Of a DNA stretch of 64,000 nucleotides, positions 15,697 through 24,092 are shown one piece after another (the stretch's first letter is position 1; each line of letters opens with the position of its first letter). The stretch comes from Pseudalkalibacillus berkeleyi (lineage in GTDB: Bacteria > Bacillota > Bacilli > Bacillales > Fictibacillaceae), in NCBI RefSeq assembly GCF_021608225.1, contig NZ_JAKIJS010000001.1, positions 2,914,001 through 2,978,000 of the forward strand, read 5' to 3'. The translations under genes were made by a program, and so were the position numbers. The notes under the pieces are model-generated. The model searched no databases and was not told the origin of the DNA. It worked only from the letters and a program-made list of their open reading frames with translations.

Positions 15697-17316
15697 ATGG
15701 ATAGAGAATATAAAACAATTAGAGAAATAAAAGAACATGGTGAAGCTGCTATTGGAAAAATGATAAAGGACCTTGTAACACAGGAGAATGTCGATAAGTG
15801 GTACGCTAGCCCAAGAAATAAAGGTTGGCTTGGGAATGCAGTTGAAAAAGATTGGTTCGGGCTAGAGAATAACAGTCGACCAGAGGCTGATTTCAATAAT
15901 CTTGGTGTAGAACTCAAATGTGCTGGGCTTAAACTCTTCAAAAAAGAAAATTCTTGGGGTGCCAAAGAAAGATTAGTTCTTAATATTTTTGATTTCAATG
16001 AAGAATATAAGAGGGATTTTCAGAATTCTTCCTTTTTAAAAAAGTCAAAGCTTGTAGAACTCATGTTATATAAATATAATCCAGTTGATTATTATCAATT
16101 CGAAGAAAAGGAATACCCAATATATCCAGATTTCTATATGACCCACTCTATTCTTTTTAATTTGAACGACTTACCAGATGATGATTTGGCAATCATTGAA
16201 AATGATTGGAACATTATTATGGATATGATTCGTCAGGGGAGGGCTGAGGACATTTCCGAAGGTATGACACAATACCTTGGAGCAGTGACAAAAGGAAGTA
16301 AAACTGACAAGAACCAAACAAAGCAACCGTTTAGTGATAAGAAAGCGCATAGACGAGCTTTTTCTTTAAGACCTACTTACATGAAGGAAATAACGAAGCT
16401 AATTGTACAGGGTGAATTAAAGAGTTCGATTACTTACGCTTCTTATCAAACAGACTATCCTGAATTACATAAAAAAAGCGACGCTAAGCAAAATGGGACT
16501 CAAGAGCATGTTATAAAAGATTTATCCGAGTTAAAACACAGGACGTTTGAACAAATCATTCTCAATCAGTTTAAACCGTTCTACAATATGGAAAAAGAAG
16601 TTTTAGCAGAAAAATTTGGCGTTAAAATTAAGAAAAAAAATGACAAAGCAAGTTCACGGCTAATTGCGCAGAAGATGTTTAATCTAAATGGTGATTTAGA
16701 AGAAACAGATGAGTTCAAGAAGGCTGGAATTGCTGTAAAAATAGTTACCGTAAATTCTTATCAGAAAAAGAAAGCATCCGAAAACAGAATCACAACTGAA
16801 GGATTTAAACTTGAATCGTATGTTAGCTTCATTAAAGATATTACTAACCTTGATTGGGAAGATACTAGAGTGTATGACTATCTTTCAACAACAAAATTCT
16901 TATTAGTCGTTTACGAGGAAACACCAAAAGGAGAGATATTTAAGGGTGCAAAATTTTGGTATATGCCAGAAAACGAGCTCATGGGTACAGTCAAAAAAAC
17001 ATGGGAAATAATTAAAGAAACTCTCCTTAATGGTGTCGAGTTAACGTTTAAAAGGACGTCCAATCAGAAAGGTTACAAAATAGAGAACAATCTGCCGAGC
17101 CAAGTGAGTGGTCCTCAAATTCTTCACATTCGACCTTCAACTTCCGAATCGGATTATTATGAGAGTATTAATTCAGATAGGCTACCTTCTCCTGCAATTT
17201 GGAAGAATAGACCTGAGCATATGAAAGATATTTTGACAGATAATTTTATGGTTAAGCAAGCCTTTTGGTTAAATAAAAATTATATGTACCAACAAGTAAA
17301 AGAATTTTTCGAATGA
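15697..17316 (+). CDS. Type II restriction endonuclease, MutH/Sau3AI family (predicted GATC)
   Basis: 539 residues. The catalytic domain is clear: GWLGNAVEKDWFG with Glu50, then PEADFNNLGVELKCAGL with Asp65, Glu72 and Lys74. The spacing E-x14-D-x6-E-x-K matches MutH and Sau3AI. Sau3AI cleaves GATC and is blocked by cytosine methylation; a C5 methyltransferase next door fits the same pairing. The second half is likely the allosteric MutH-like repeat found in Sau3AI. The ATG at 15697 is six bases after AGGGAG; earlier ATGs at 15652 and 15691 lack usable spacing. Divergent from the regulator/methyltransferase operon. Confidence 0.88.
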   Translation: MDREYKTIREIKEHGEAAIGKMIKDLVTQENVDKWYASPRNKGWLGNAVEKDWFGLENNSRPEADFNNLGVELKCAGLKLFKKENSWGAKERLVLNIFDFNEEYKRDFQNSSFLKKSKLVELMLYKYNPVDYYQFEEKEYPIYPDFYMTHSILFNLNDLPDDDLAIIENDWNIIMDMIRQGRAEDISEGMTQYLGAVTKGSKTDKNQTKQPFSDKKAHRRAFSLRPTYMKEITKLIVQGELKSSITYASYQTDYPELHKKSDAKQNGTQEHVIKDLSELKHRTFEQIILNQFKPFYNMEKEVLAEKFGVKIKKKNDKASSRLIAQKMFNLNGDLEETDEFKKAGIAVKIVTVNSYQKKKASENRITTEGFKLESYVSFIKDITNLDWEDTRVYDYLSTTKFLLVVYEETPKGEIFKGAKFWYMPENELMGTVKKTWEIIKETLLNGVELTFKRTSNQKGYKIENNLPSQVSGPQILHIRPSTSESDYYESINSDRLPSPAIWKNRPEHMKDILTDNFMVKQAFWLNKNYMYQQVKEFFE

Positions 17317-17622
17317 AATTCCTTGATTAGTACTAATACACTTAATTTAAACACCAATAAAGAATCCAAAAGGTTTGAATTATATTATTGAAAAATACTA
17401 TTGGTATTATATTTGTAGTATTATCTCTCAGCGGCTAATTAAGAAGTTTCTAAAATAATATTTATATACTGGTGGCTTGGGTTATTGCCTCCATAACATC
17501 ACAAGTCTATTTATTAGTATGCTCGATAATTAATTTAACTGTAGATAGTCATTCAAAGTTGCCTGATGTTTTTGCTTTAATAAATGAAAAATGTTGTTAC
17601 TATATATGAAGCTGTTGCTTCT
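17317..17622. other. AT-rich gap after the endonuclease
   Basis: About 300 bp with no recognised gene. It contains no strong hairpin-plus-T terminator for the endonuclease gene. Confidence 0.5.
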
Positions 17623-17709
17623 TCAGGACCCAAGCTTTTGTATCCAAACAGCTGATTCCGCAGAAAGGTCTTGTGAATATGTGATTTTTGAAATTCGAGA
17701 TTTTGACAT
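17623..17709 (-). CDS. Tiny ORF (28 aa), third of a small-peptide operon
   Basis: Frame MSKSRISKITYSQDLSAESA... ending WIQKLGS. Not recognised. Supported by an excellent ribosome binding site (GGAGGAGAGGG) six bases before the ATG. That site is complementary to CCTCTCC about 30 bases upstream, so it may be masked until the preceding ORF is translated. No membrane segment. Could be a chance ORF, but it lies in line with two others that also have strong sites. Confidence 0.45.
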   Translation of the reverse strand: MSKSRISKITYSQDLSAESAVWIQKLGS

Positions 17710-17778
17710 TTAACCCTCTCCTCCAAGTTGATATAAACATAATTGACAGGAGAGGAACGGTTTATACTTGTTGTCTTT

Positions 17779-17931
17779 TTAGGGACTCTTTTGACCTTTT
17801 TTCGAATCATTGCCAAAGTCTAGCTTTAATTGGAAAGAAGCTTCTGATTTAAATCCTTCAATAACTCTAGGAATGAGTACCTTTTTCGGTTTTGACCCAG
17901 GAAAATTATATTGTTCAAAAGACTTGTTCAT
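17779..17931 (-). CDS. Small ORF (50 aa), second of a small-peptide operon
   Basis: Frame MNKSFEQYNFPGSKPKKVLI continuing with PRVIEGFKSEASFQLKLDF and a Lys/Ser-rich tail. No family recognised. AAAGGAGTG lies eight bases before the ATG, one of the best ribosome binding sites in the island. It overlaps the upstream 51-aa ORF by 17 bases, which implies coupled translation. The residue composition is that of a soluble, basic small protein. Confidence 0.55.
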   Translation of the reverse strand: MNKSFEQYNFPGSKPKKVLIPRVIEGFKSEASFQLKLDFGNDSKKGQKSP

Positions 17932-18070
17932 TCTTTTCACTCCTTTCCAATTGTTTCATTATATTTTTTACAATGTGTTTCGAGATGCTATAAGAAGAGC
18001 TTGATTCAGCACACCGAGATAATGATTTAATTATCGATTGCTTAGAAATTTCATTTTCTTTTACTATCAA
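17915..18070 (-). CDS. Small ORF (51 aa), first of a small-peptide operon
   Basis: TTG-start frame beginning MIVKENEISKQSIIKSLSRC and ending QLERSEKNEQVF; helical, Ser/Lys-rich. Supported by GAGAGGAG eight bases before the TTG and by the overlap with the next ORF. Family unknown; it might be a small DNA-binding or antitoxin-like peptide, but nothing in the sequence proves that. Lies just downstream of the long hairpin at 18104-18165. Confidence 0.5.
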   Translation of the reverse strand: MIVKENEISKQSIIKSLSRCAESSSSYSISKHIVKNIMKQLERSEKNEQVF

Positions 18071-18103
18071 TACAAATTCTCCTCTCAGGTAACGAAAAAC
18101 AAA

Positions 18104-18165
18104 AAAGCACGCAAGGAACATGACCACCAATATAGATTGGTAGCAACATGTACCTAGCGTGCTTC
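18104..18165 (-). terminator. Long hairpin terminator between DUF1643 and the small-ORF operon
   Basis: On the minus strand AAGCACGC...GCGTGCTT encloses further paired blocks (AGGTACATGTTG with CATGTTCCT; ACCAAT with ATTGGT), a roughly 60-nt imperfect stem followed by TTTTTTGTTTTT. It can terminate DUF1643 transcription, or attenuate read-through into the three small ORFs that start 34 bp later. Confidence 0.8.
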
Positions 18166-18289
18166 GCTTTAGGTTACTGTTTAATTATTGAATTGATTTC
18201 ATAATATACCATGTAAAACAGGATTGCAAAGATAAGTACAAAAAATTTTTTACCTTACATCAATTATATAAACTTATTAACCTACATTA

Positions 18290-18838
18290 TTAATCATAGT
18301 TCAACACATATTTGACATCAAACCTAGCTAGTTTCAATTCTTGAACTGGAATGTTTATTTTGGCAAACGCAGGGTGCATTGGAAACCATTTTCCAGGCTT
18401 GCCTCGTTCGATTTGTACGAGACGTTCTTTATGTTGTGTCAAAAGTTCTCGGAATTCTTTCGGCAAAAGAATGCGAGTTTTCTTTTTAATCAATTCTCCC
18501 CAACCAATCCAAACAGGAATATTCGTTTCATTTAATACTCCCTCAATGACTTGAAAATTGATTTGATCAAATAGATAGTCTTTTTCAGTTAACTTTTCTG
18601 GTTTTCCTGCTACTGTGGGAATAAGATTAACAATTGAAAAATTCGGATGAAACTCCCGGAGATAACGAACTGTTTCATCATCACCATCTGCTGTGCTTGC
18701 ATTAAACAATATTAGTATATAATCAGGGTCTCCTTCCCAATAATAGTAACGTTTAGTACCTTTTTTAGAGGTAATAGCGGTCCCGTATTTTGTTACGACT
18801 TTTTTAAAACCACTATTCCCCAAAATATGTGGCCACAT
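18290..18838 (-). CDS. DUF1643 family protein
   Basis: 182 residues. DUF1643 signature seen: YILILFNASTADGDDETVRY (family form LNPSTAD..DPT.R) near residue 45, then FSIVNLIPTVAGKPEKL, VWIGWGE, and PMHPAFAKIN near the C-terminus (family HPLY...). The function is unknown; the family is frequent cargo in mobile elements, including the ccr region of staphylococcal SCC cassettes. That parallel is notable given the rlmH integration site here. Single leftward gene between the giant ATPase gene and the small-ORF operon. Confidence 0.8.
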   Translation of the reverse strand: MWPHILGNSGFKKVVTKYGTAITSKKGTKRYYYWEGDPDYILILFNASTADGDDETVRYLREFHPNFSIVNLIPTVAGKPEKLTEKDYLFDQINFQVIEGVLNETNIPVWIGWGELIKKKTRILLPKEFRELLTQHKERLVQIERGKPGKWFPMHPAFAKINIPVQELKLARFDVKYVLNYD

Positions 18839-19059
18839 TAACGAAACCCTCTCTTCGATCTATTACTAATATTTTTTTGTAATAACAATACTATTCTATC
18901 TTTTTTATTTTAAACAAAGGTGCTGTTAATTGCATGTTATAAAGATTCCACCTAGTAGACTGAAAAACTGATAACCCTAGAAGATCGCTTATGGTGGTAT
19001 GTTTAATCAGTTTTAAAAGTTGTTAAACTAGCCTGTCTAAACTCATTAAAACATCAAAA

Positions 19060-22000
19060 TTACTGCATATTATAGGAAAATCTATATTGAGTTGCCGTTT
19101 TTGACGCTTCAAATTCGTCAATGCTATGGGGTCCATTAATATCCTTTTTTTCCAAATCAACTAAATATATCTCATATGAGCCAGTTTGTTCATATGCAAA
19201 ATCGTACTCAGCAGAAGACATATAGAAATGATTAACCGCAGCTTTGACTTCAACATATACAGTCTTTCCATCCTTTTGATATTCCATATCATATATCGAC
19301 GATTGATTCCTCTCTGCTGGGATATCCGAATTCTCTGATGTCCATCTTAATGTATCATAAATGCCCTTTAGTTTGTTACGTACTAACTTTTCGGCATCTT
19401 TACCATTTTTGCTCTTTGTAACATCACTTCTCTCAATTGATGATCTTGTTTGAGGTTTAATATTGGTAGGTTGATTCGTTTTTACTCTAGGTTGGAGTGG
19501 ATTTACAACTCCTTTCGACAGGGTTATCTCTGAAGTAGGTGTTACCATTGTAGTTACTGAACTGTATACTTTATTTCTATCTTGATTTTTTTCAAATTGT
19601 TTATTGATGTAGTTCACGTACTCATCATTAAGAAAATAAACTAACGATTTTAACTCAAAATGTTCATCAATATAGTCATTGAATTTTAAATCACTAATCT
19701 TACTACACAATAGACCAAAGTTTTTGTTATACACCTCATCTATATCTATTCCAGTATTAATCATTTTAATCGCAGGGAATTTATTTGCTATAAAATATAG
19801 CACATCAAAGTCAACAGAATTTGATATTTCATCCTTTTGAGGATTAAAGTTTATAAACTTATTAATATCCTTTATAAAGTTTTTCTGTTCGCTTTGACTA
19901 TAACCGGTATATTTTACAAATAAGTTGGCTTTATAGATTTCAAAATTTTTTCTAATAAATGATTTTATCTTTTTTGTCCAGTAAGCTCTTAAATCAATAT
20001 TGTATTCAAAACCTCTTTCTTTTAAGATATCGATATCGGTATCATGATTTTTTAACAAGATAATTAAGTGCTCAGAATTATCGATAGTATTAAACTGGTT
20101 GTAATCAATATTGTCTAGTTCTTCTGAATCATAAATCAAATTAAGTACTTCAGCCAAATTTGTGCGAATTGCACTTTTTGATATTTGATTTATTACATCA
20201 ATAGACCCAAAATGCTTTTCAACTAAGAATTTTCTGCCTTTACTATCTCGATACAATTCTCCTAATTGATTTGGTATTTCATTACTTGTCGTATTTGCTA
20301 CTTGAGCAAATAGTTCTTCTATACATTTTGAAATTTGTCGCCAATCCACTGTTTGATAAGAGTCTAAATAAATTAACCAGTTCTTCTTGTTTTTAATGAG
20401 TAAATAATCAGTTGATACAGTTTGTTCAACTCCATTATCAACTAACACAACTTGGGAAACTAAACTCACCCGAATATTATCGATTCGCATTTTAATATTC
20501 GTATTTTTTTCGCCCCACGCTCTAGCGTAACCAATAAAATCAATAAAATCACTTTGAAATAAAGCATTATCCTCATGAAAATTAATACTTTCTTGAACGA
20601 CATGATAACGCTCCCTGAACTCATTAACACCAAAGATGCTATTGAATATTTCAAAAGTGCCGTTTCTTAAAGGAGTTCTCATAATGTGGTAATTACCAAC
20701 ATTAACTTGGATGCTGCTGCTAAAATAAGATTCTTTTGCAGGGTGATAATTTTTTCCGTTACGGTTTTGTGTAAATACCATTCCTCGATTAACAAACTCA
20801 TTATATTGTCTGGAATCTTTAAATGGGTTTGCATCTAACTCTACGATTTCACGGTAAATTTTCTCAGATATTTGTCCACTCTGATCTAATAGTGGCAACT
20901 TTAGTAGAACGCTATAAAAATCATTGGATTGCAGTTCTGTTATTTTTTCCTTTACACCTATTTTAACCAAGAATTCTTTTAATTCTTTTTGTTTTATTCC
21001 CACCCCATCAGCAAGCTCTTTGATATGTTGGTTCGTGATTGTTGCAGAAACACTTGAAATATCTAAGCCGGGATATGAAAATATACATTGATTTGGAGCA
21101 AATTTCTCTCTGTCAATTTCAAACCATTTAGTATTCTCAAAAATAAATTTGATATAACTCTGCATATAATCCGAATACCGATGATATCTTTCTGCTTGTA
21201 TTCTAGCTGTATAATGGAATGACACAATACCGGAATGTTTCTGATTTAACTCTTCTTGCAATTCAGCATCTGATTTTATCCAAAACACAATATCTTTTAT
21301 AGACATTTTTTCCAATATTTCTTTTAGATTGTCTATGGTATTAAATTCTATGCTAGTAAGCTTTGGATTTCTTTCATCCACATCATTTCCTGGTAGTTTT
21401 TTAAATAAATATTTTTCAGAAAATATTTTTTTAAATTGATCGTCACTAATGATTCTTTTATTGATTTGAGGGAATTTATGTACACCAAGTTTTTCGACAA
21501 ACAATCTTAAATCAACTTTTCTATCATCATCGACTCCAATTTGATTAATTTTCACAAACGCTTTATACCTGTCGTCTATAAATAATTTATCACCTAACGC
21601 ATTACCATATTGTTTATCGAAATATAAATTGTTCGAACGTTCAACAGTTTCTTTTATGCTAGGTAAATTGAACCTGATTTCTTCAGGGGGATGCCATTTT
21701 GTATTGGAAGAATAATTCTCCCATAACCATTTAGTAAATTTTTTAGCCTTTTCATAATTATCAACTGAACTATTCACAGGAGATAAAATAGTTGCCGAAT
21801 CAGCATCTCTAAATTTCAACTGTGGCATTAGACTATTCCAACCGCTTCCCGAGTTTCGTGAGATGACCCTCTCGAGAATATCTTCATCTGCTAAATCCTC
21901 TTTTATTCTTTCGATTTCTTGTAATTGTCTTTTTAATTCTTTTTCAAATTCTATATCCAGCTGAGTTATTCTAGCCCACTCAGGAATGTTGAGCTTCCTA

Positions 22001-23520
22001 CCGCGCACAAAGTACACTGTTTCATTTGCCTTTATAAAACTATCTTGTGTACTCTTTAATAAATTCGGCAAGAAGTTAGAATTTTTATATGTTTGCCCCC
22101 ACCAGATAAATGCTTCGATCTTTTCTTGTGTATCCCAACTACTTGCAGCACGACTAATTATTTTGCACAATTCTTCATCACTATATTCCAATTGAACATC
22201 ATTTTTCTCAGCAAGTACCTTTAATAAATCATCATTATCTGTGGTAGGTAAATATTCCATTAAATCCTCAAATTCTTCACCGGTAAAACAATCAGGAAAA
22301 GTTGAAGTCAGCAATTTAGGGTTATCATCTATTGAAACAAAATCTCCATTTACAGTTGGAATAGCCTTACAGAACTTGAGAAGTTCCAAGTAGTACTTGA
22401 ATAAATTAAAGCCATTCTCGTTCCACAATTTACTTTTCTTATCAGTAGGTGTTAAAGTTTTAATAGCCAATAGTCTATCATTTTGGAATATGAGTTCCTT
22501 CTCACTTATTGTTTTAACAAACTTTAATAAATGCTCAAATACAGCCTTGTTAATATCATTTAAGGGCACGTCATCCCTACTTGTATTCAAATCAAAAGTA
22601 GCGTGCATTAAACAATTCAATTGTGTAGAAAAGTTTCTAATTGGAAAAAAGCAATATAATTTATCTTCTGAATAGTCAGGTTCTTTGTCTAAAGAAATTG
22701 CGACCGAAGACCTGATTTTTCTTTTCTCATTTTTCCCTACTTTGATATATGGCTCATCTGGATTTTGATAGAATAAGTATTTTTCAACTTCTCCTCCTTT
22801 ATGTATCTCTATTTTTTTATTTTCTTTATTTACCTTCTCTATGACCTTATCAAACTCGTCTGTCCTAATAGTTATCTTTCTAATATTCGGGAGGAATATC
22901 AAAGTTTTATAATCAAAACTATTAATCTGATTCAATATATTCTGCTGGTCATGTTGAAAAGATTCATCAGTTATAATTCTTATTACAGTGTCATAACTTG
23001 ATTCAATACTTTCTGCTTCAAATGGGCAATGAAGAACTGGGATAGAAAGATTGGGAACGTTATGCTGCTGTTCTTTGATAATTTTAGATTCTATAAGTAA
23101 TTTAATAAATTCTTTATCAGCAAAAGCTTGAGAAAAACCAACGTGGAACCCACCAGAGTGAATTTCGATTTGTTTCCCCCAATTTAATAATGATCGGAAG
23201 CCTGTCCCCTTATTTCCTATAAAGTCATCAGATTTATTACTAGCAGAACCATGACACAGACGTTCGATAGTTTCTTTTGTAAATACTGTCCCGTTATTCG
23301 CTACTGTAAAAACATTATTTTTGTATTCAAGTAGGACATCAACTTCACTCAACGTAGTATTAACTGCTGCATCATCTACGTTCTGCAACAACTCAAGCAA
23401 CTCTCTACCATGATAATCCGTTTTTCTTTGTTCATCTTCTTTGAAATCTGATTCTAACCTATATTTTAACGTTTTGTATTCATTGAAATATCGGTTTCTT
23501 ATTTCGTCAACTAAATTCAT
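19060..23520 (-). CDS. Giant GHKL-ATPase / PD-(D/E)XK nuclease protein, putative defence factor
   Basis: 1486 residues. N-terminal sacsin/Hsp90-like GHKL ATPase: ELLQNVDDA (43-51, Asn box), VANNGTVF (73-80, a degenerate DxGxG), GNKGTGFRS (102-110, ATP lid). A very long helical middle of about 1200 residues has no recognised domain. The C-terminus (about 1385-1475) resembles DUF3883: GKDAEKLVRNKL, then SSIYDMEYQKDGKTVYVEVKA with the D...ExK nuclease signature. Such ATPase-nuclease fusions occur in defence islands and restriction-like systems. The ATG at 23520 follows GGAGGG at nine bases; the earlier ATG at 23553 lacks a site. Strikingly AT-rich. No partner gene overlaps it, so it probably acts alone. 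Confidence 0.8.
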   Translation of the reverse strand: MNLVDEIRNRYFNEYKTLKYRLESDFKEDEQRKTDYHGRELLELLQNVDDAAVNTTLSEVDVLLEYKNNVFTVANNGTVFTKETIERLCHGSASNKSDDFIGNKGTGFRSLLNWGKQIEIHSGGFHVGFSQAFADKEFIKLLIESKIIKEQQHNVPNLSIPVLHCPFEAESIESSYDTVIRIITDESFQHDQQNILNQINSFDYKTLIFLPNIRKITIRTDEFDKVIEKVNKENKKIEIHKGGEVEKYLFYQNPDEPYIKVGKNEKRKIRSSVAISLDKEPDYSEDKLYCFFPIRNFSTQLNCLMHATFDLNTSRDDVPLNDINKAVFEHLLKFVKTISEKELIFQNDRLLAIKTLTPTDKKSKLWNENGFNLFKYYLELLKFCKAIPTVNGDFVSIDDNPKLLTSTFPDCFTGEEFEDLMEYLPTTDNDDLLKVLAEKNDVQLEYSDEELCKIISRAASSWDTQEKIEAFIWWGQTYKNSNFLPNLLKSTQDSFIKANETVYFVRGRKLNIPEWARITQLDIEFEKELKRQLQEIERIKEDLADEDILERVISRNSGSGWNSLMPQLKFRDADSATILSPVNSSVDNYEKAKKFTKWLWENYSSNTKWHPPEEIRFNLPSIKETVERSNNLYFDKQYGNALGDKLFIDDRYKAFVKINQIGVDDDRKVDLRLFVEKLGVHKFPQINKRIISDDQFKKIFSEKYLFKKLPGNDVDERNPKLTSIEFNTIDNLKEILEKMSIKDIVFWIKSDAELQEELNQKHSGIVSFHYTARIQAERYHRYSDYMQSYIKFIFENTKWFEIDREKFAPNQCIFSYPGLDISSVSATITNQHIKELADGVGIKQKELKEFLVKIGVKEKITELQSNDFYSVLLKLPLLDQSGQISEKIYREIVELDANPFKDSRQYNEFVNRGMVFTQNRNGKNYHPAKESYFSSSIQVNVGNYHIMRTPLRNGTFEIFNSIFGVNEFRERYHVVQESINFHEDNALFQSDFIDFIGYARAWGEKNTNIKMRIDNIRVSLVSQVVLVDNGVEQTVSTDYLLIKNKKNWLIYLDSYQTVDWRQISKCIEELFAQVANTTSNEIPNQLGELYRDSKGRKFLVEKHFGSIDVINQISKSAIRTNLAEVLNLIYDSEELDNIDYNQFNTIDNSEHLIILLKNHDTDIDILKERGFEYNIDLRAYWTKKIKSFIRKNFEIYKANLFVKYTGYSQSEQKNFIKDINKFINFNPQKDEISNSVDFDVLYFIANKFPAIKMINTGIDIDEVYNKNFGLLCSKISDLKFNDYIDEHFELKSLVYFLNDEYVNYINKQFEKNQDRNKVYSSVTTMVTPTSEITLSKGVVNPLQPRVKTNQPTNIKPQTRSSIERSDVTKSKNGKDAEKLVRNKLKGIYDTLRWTSENSDIPAERNQSSIYDMEYQKDGKTVYVEVKAAVNHFYMSSAEYDFAYEQTGSYEIYLVDLEKKDINGPHSIDEFEASKTATQYRFSYNMQ

Positions 23521-24092
23521 CCAAATATACCCTCCAGAACAAATCTTTAGCATATTATACCATTTTCAATAAATATCACTCTGTTTAAATTTATCCTGAG
23601 CAATTCAAAACGCAAAAACTCCCACAAGCTAACCGATTTGTCATTTTATAACTCAATCACTACACCCGACTAAATCAACCGTCTCCCTCCATCTAGCGCT
23701 GGATTTGTGCAGCGCTTTTAACACGTATGAGATACGCTTATTTATTATTTTTTTCTTTATATAATCTGAATAAATTTTCATGGGAGTTTATGTGTATTCC
23801 TTTATAAAGTCCTCTAAAACTGATACTCTTTTGATGGGAAGTATGTTTTCTCCTACGTAGTGTAATTGTTACTTCAATGATTATAAGGAGCACGTTGAAT
23901 TCGAATAAGCGTTCAATTATAATATATTTAAGCGACACTTCCCTTGAGGGAGTAAAAAGAAGACCCTTGCCTATATATATAGGTAAGGGTTTTTTTAGTT
24001 TACGTTCATCTTCATTGTGTTTTTCAAAGCAATGTATTTTTTATCTCCTTTAATACCAATACTGTTATAAAATGTTAAAGGAGTGATCACAA
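23521..24092. other. Gene-free stretch between the giant ATPase gene and the recombinase
   Basis: About 570 bp. It contains a GCGCTGGATTTGTGCAGCGC hairpin at about 23695-23714, a 66-codon leftward frame without a convincing ribosome binding site (23738-23938), and a strong hairpin at 23962-23997. It probably holds the promoters of both neighbours. Confidence 0.55.
23962..23997 (+). terminator. Terminator-like hairpin upstream of the recombinase
   Basis: ACCCTTGCCTATA with a near-complement TATAGGTAAGGGT then T7. No rightward gene precedes it inside the gap, so it may insulate the recombinase from read-through or act as a leader attenuator. Confidence 0.7.

Noticed and set aside
15561-15998. 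Long N-terminal extension of the R-M regulator
   Set aside because: It is the antisense of the endonuclease 5' region; the ATG at 15560 has its own strong ribosome binding site.
17577-17816. 79-codon leftward frame overlapping the small-ORF operon
   Set aside because: No ribosome binding site at its start; the three shorter frames in other registers each have one.
17915-18130. 71-codon version of the first small ORF starting inside the hairpin
   Set aside because: Its start lies within the terminator hairpin; the TTG at 18070 with GAGAGGAG is better placed.
23738-23938. 66-codon leftward frame before the recombinase
   Set aside because: No convincing ribosome binding site, and no recognisable motif.
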